From NCBI GenBank assembly GCA_031271325.1, contig JAISVY010000182.1, positions 1 to 16,288 on the forward strand: 16,288 nt of DNA, given 5' to 3'. The DNA is from Oscillospiraceae bacterium (GTDB lineage: Bacteria; Bacillota; Clostridia; Oscillospirales; UBA929). The translations under genes were made by a program, and so were the position numbers. Each line of letters starts with the position of its first letter. Position 1 is the stretch's first letter. The notes beneath the pieces are model-generated. The model was not told the DNA's origin. It made no database searches and worked only from the letters and a program-made list of their open reading frames with translations. Below, in pieces: positions 14,497-16,288 of the stretch.

Positions 14497-14530
14497 TTGA
14501 CAGAAAATGACATACAAGCTTGACTATAAT
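14497..14530 (+). promoter_or_regulatory. spoIIG-type promoter with 22-bp spacer
   Basis: TTGACA (14497-14502) and TATAAT (14525-14530) are both perfect sigma-A hexamers but stand 22 bp apart rather than 17. The B. subtilis spoIIG promoter is known for this same 22-bp spacing and depends on phosphorylated Spo0A bound over the -35. Two GACA-bearing 7-mers, ATTGACA (14496-14502) and AATGACA (14506-14512), lie exactly 10 bp apart over the -35; each is a degenerate match to the reversed Spo0A box TTCGACA. Transcription would start near 14537, about 75 nt before spoIIGA. Confidence 0.75.
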
Positions 14531-14611
14531 ATCAGTGTGCAGATGACATACGCGCATTGCGGATGACGCTTCCCCGTCCCAACTGTTATCTGTCGCCTCC
14601 GGAGGTTGCGT

Positions 14612-15472
14612 ATGGTTGTGTACATAGACTCGCTCGCGCTGTTGAACTTCATCATCAACTACCTGCTGCTGCTGGCATCGGCGAGGATCAACGGAACGCC
14701 GTTCCGCCGGCTGCGTCTCGCGCTTGCCGCGCTGCTCGGCGCGGCGTACGCCGTCGCGGTGTGGCTTCCGGGATTCTACTTCCTGAGCGGGCGGGTTTGG
14801 AAAGCCGCGTCCTGCGCGTTGATGGCGCTGATCGCGTTTGGCGTGCGCAAAATCTCGCGGCTTGCGCGGCTGGGGGTGACGTTTATAGCCGTTTCGTTCC
14901 TTTTGGGCGGCGCGGTACTTGCAATCGGGCTGCTCGCGGGTGTCCCCGACACCGGAGGGACGCCGTATGTGCCGATCGACTTTAAGACGCTTTTCCTGAC
15001 AGCCGGGTTGAGCTACGGTGTCTTGACGCTGGTATTCCGGCATATGGGACGGCACGGGGCGAAAGAAACGGCGGAGTTTTCCGCCTGTTGGGACGGCCGG
15101 CAGATCAGCGTGAAGGTGCTGCGCGACAGCGGGCATACCCTGATCGAACCGCTCAGCGGCGCGGAAGTGATCATCCTTGACCGCGAAGCGGCGCTGCCGC
15201 TGCTGCCGCCCGCGCTGGCGGCGCTGGTTACGCCGGAACTGCTGAACGACCCGGCAAAGCTGCTGACGGCGCTTTCGGAAGCGCGGTTCCGCCTGATTCC
15301 CTACCGGGCGGTGGGAACGGACTGCGGTTTTTTGCTGGCTTTCCGGCCAGACAGCGCGGAGGCGCGCGGAGGAACGCAGCTGCGAAAGCTGAGGGGCTGC
15401 TATATCGGTCTGTCGCCGACGCCCCTGTCTGCCGGCGCGGGTGTCGAAGGGCTTATATCAATAGAGAACTAA
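14612..15472 (+). CDS. spoIIGA: Pro-sigma-E processing aspartic protease SpoIIGA
   Basis: This membrane-embedded protease activates pro-sigma-E in the mother cell after SpoIIR signals from the forespore. It has 286 residues. The N-terminal half holds about five membrane spans, starting MVVYIDSLALLNFIINYLLLL. The C-terminal half is a cytoplasmic aspartic-protease domain with the active-site motif at D172-S-G-H (most relatives have DSGN), inside VKVLRDSGHTLIEPLSG. The ATG at 14612 was chosen because CGGAGG at 14600-14605 is 6 nt upstream; the TTG at 14606 would abut the SD. sigE starts 13 bp after the stop, the standard spoIIG operon, and the promoter at 14497 should drive both. Confidence 0.95.
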   Translation: MVVYIDSLALLNFIINYLLLLASARINGTPFRRLRLALAALLGAAYAVAVWLPGFYFLSGRVWKAASCALMALIAFGVRKISRLARLGVTFIAVSFLLGGAVLAIGLLAGVPDTGGTPYVPIDFKTLFLTAGLSYGVLTLVFRHMGRHGAKETAEFSACWDGRQISVKVLRDSGHTLIEPLSGAEVIILDREAALPLLPPALAALVTPELLNDPAKLLTALSEARFRLIPYRAVGTDCGFLLAFRPDSAEARGGTQLRKLRGCYIGLSPTPLSAGAGVEGLISIEN

Positions 15473-15485
15473 GGGAGATTTGGCT

Positions 15486-16208
15486 ATGAGGAAACTGCGT
15501 TTGCGGCTCTATATCGCGCTCCACAAAATTTTTGCCCGCCTGGGTGTTTCGCGTCCCGGCAGGATCCTGTATATATGCGGCTCGGATACGCTGCCGCCGC
15601 CGCTGACGTCGGATGAGGAAAGCGTGCTGCTGCGCCGTTTCAGCGAAGGGCAGCAGGGCGCGCGGAGCGTGCTGATCGAGCGCAACCTCCGCTTGGTGGT
15701 TTATATCGCGCGGCGGTTTGAAAACACCGGCATCTATGTGGAGGACTTGATCTCGATCGGCACGATCGGGCTGATCAAGGCGATCAATACGTTTAAATTC
15801 GACCGCAATATCAAGCTCGCGACGTATGCCTCGCGGTGTATCGAGAACGAAATCCTGATGTTTTTGCGAAAAACGTCTTCACAGCGGGGCGAGATCAGTT
15901 TCGACGAGCCGCTGAACGCCGATTGGGACGGGAACGAGCTGCTGCTCTCCGACATCCTCGGCACCGAGCCGGACAGCGTACAGCGCCCGGTGGAGGATGA
16001 CGCCGACCGCGAAATGCTGCGAAAAGCGATCTCCCGCCTCAATGAGCGGGAGAAGGAAATTATTACTATGCGCTTCGGTTTGGACGGCGCGGCGGAGAAG
16101 ACGCAGAAAGAGGTCGCCGATATGATGGGGATTTCGCAGTCGTATATCTCGCGTCTGGAGAAGAAGATCATCTCGCGGCTTCGGAGGGAGATACTCAAAA
16201 TGAGCTGA
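15486..16208 (+). CDS. sigE: RNA polymerase sporulation sigma factor, pro-sigma-E
   Basis: This is the early mother-cell sigma factor, 240 residues long. The N-terminal pro-sequence MRKLRLRLYIALHKIFARLG is a basic amphipathic helix like that of B. subtilis pro-sigma-E. By alignment with YYIGGSEALPPPL, cleavage is expected near L28/Y29, just before ICGSDTLPPPL. Region 2 (IERNLRLVVYIARRFENTGIYVEDLISIGTIGLIKA) and the 4.2 helix-turn-helix (TQKEVADMMGISQSYISRLEKKI) are almost identical to the known protein. AGGGAG at 15472-15477 sits 8 nt before the ATG at 15486; a TTG at 15480 is too close to it. In related genomes sigG follows, but the window ends 80 bp after the stop with no recognisable start. 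Confidence 0.97.
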   Translation: MRKLRLRLYIALHKIFARLGVSRPGRILYICGSDTLPPPLTSDEESVLLRRFSEGQQGARSVLIERNLRLVVYIARRFENTGIYVEDLISIGTIGLIKAINTFKFDRNIKLATYASRCIENEILMFLRKTSSQRGEISFDEPLNADWDGNELLLSDILGTEPDSVQRPVEDDADREMLRKAISRLNEREKEIITMRFGLDGAAEKTQKEVADMMGISQSYISRLEKKIISRLRREILKMS

Positions 16209-16288
16209 GGGAGAACCTGCCCTATCCCAGAAAATCCAAAACCGGGTAGCAAAGCCCGTCGCCAAAATGCGTTCTCACATGGCTATAA

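Noticed and set aside
16209..16288. Start of sigG at the ATG at 16279
   Set aside because: No SD precedes it and only a few codons remain; sigG is expected downstream, but nothing in the window proves it begins here.

Overview
The window looks like chromosomal DNA from a GC-rich, endospore-forming Clostridia (Oscillospiraceae/Ruminococcaceae-like; this placement is inferred from gene content and base composition, with no database search). It runs through the division and cell-wall (dcw) cluster into the spoIIG sporulation locus. Nearly every gene is on the + strand and most are preceded by a clear Shine-Dalgarno (SD) sequence.

Layout. 1-17: probable last codons of rsmH. 37-57: a hairpin. 63-490: four exact-length 107-bp tandem repeats filling the gap before the first complete gene. 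535-10335: ftsL-like gene, spoVD/pbpB-type penicillin-binding protein with two PASTA domains, murE, mraY, an ftsW/spoVE SEDS gene, murG, murA and ftsQ/divIB. 10357-10385: a near-consensus sigma-A promoter. 10467-11609: ftsZ. 11661-13782: a sugar-1-phosphate nucleotidyltransferase and a divergent galactokinase-family kinase, closed by a strong terminator at 13800-13849. 13907-14420, minus strand: two small spore-coat-type genes. 14497-14530: a promoter with an unusual 22-bp spacer. 14612-16208: spoIIGA and sigE. 16209-16288: no recognisable feature.

How the genes work together. MurA starts UDP-MurNAc synthesis, MurE adds the third residue of the stem peptide (its DNPR motif indicates meso-diaminopimelate), and MraY and MurG make lipid I and lipid II. 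The SEDS protein and the PASTA-bearing transpeptidase polymerise and cross-link lipid II at the septum. FtsL and FtsQ/DivIB stabilise that complex and FtsZ is the cytoskeletal track. SpoIIGA is the membrane protease that activates pro-sigma-E in the mother cell after asymmetric division, which links the septation cluster to sporulation.

Points worth attention: the 107-bp repeat array built around TTGACAA-like heptads; absence of murF and murD from their usual slots; a kinase/nucleotidyltransferase pair and a coat-gene pair lying between ftsZ and spoIIGA; a TTGACA-N22-TATAAT promoter matching the known spoIIG architecture; and hairpins inside ftsQ and in leaders. I found no CRISPR array, tRNA, rRNA, transposase or phage gene.
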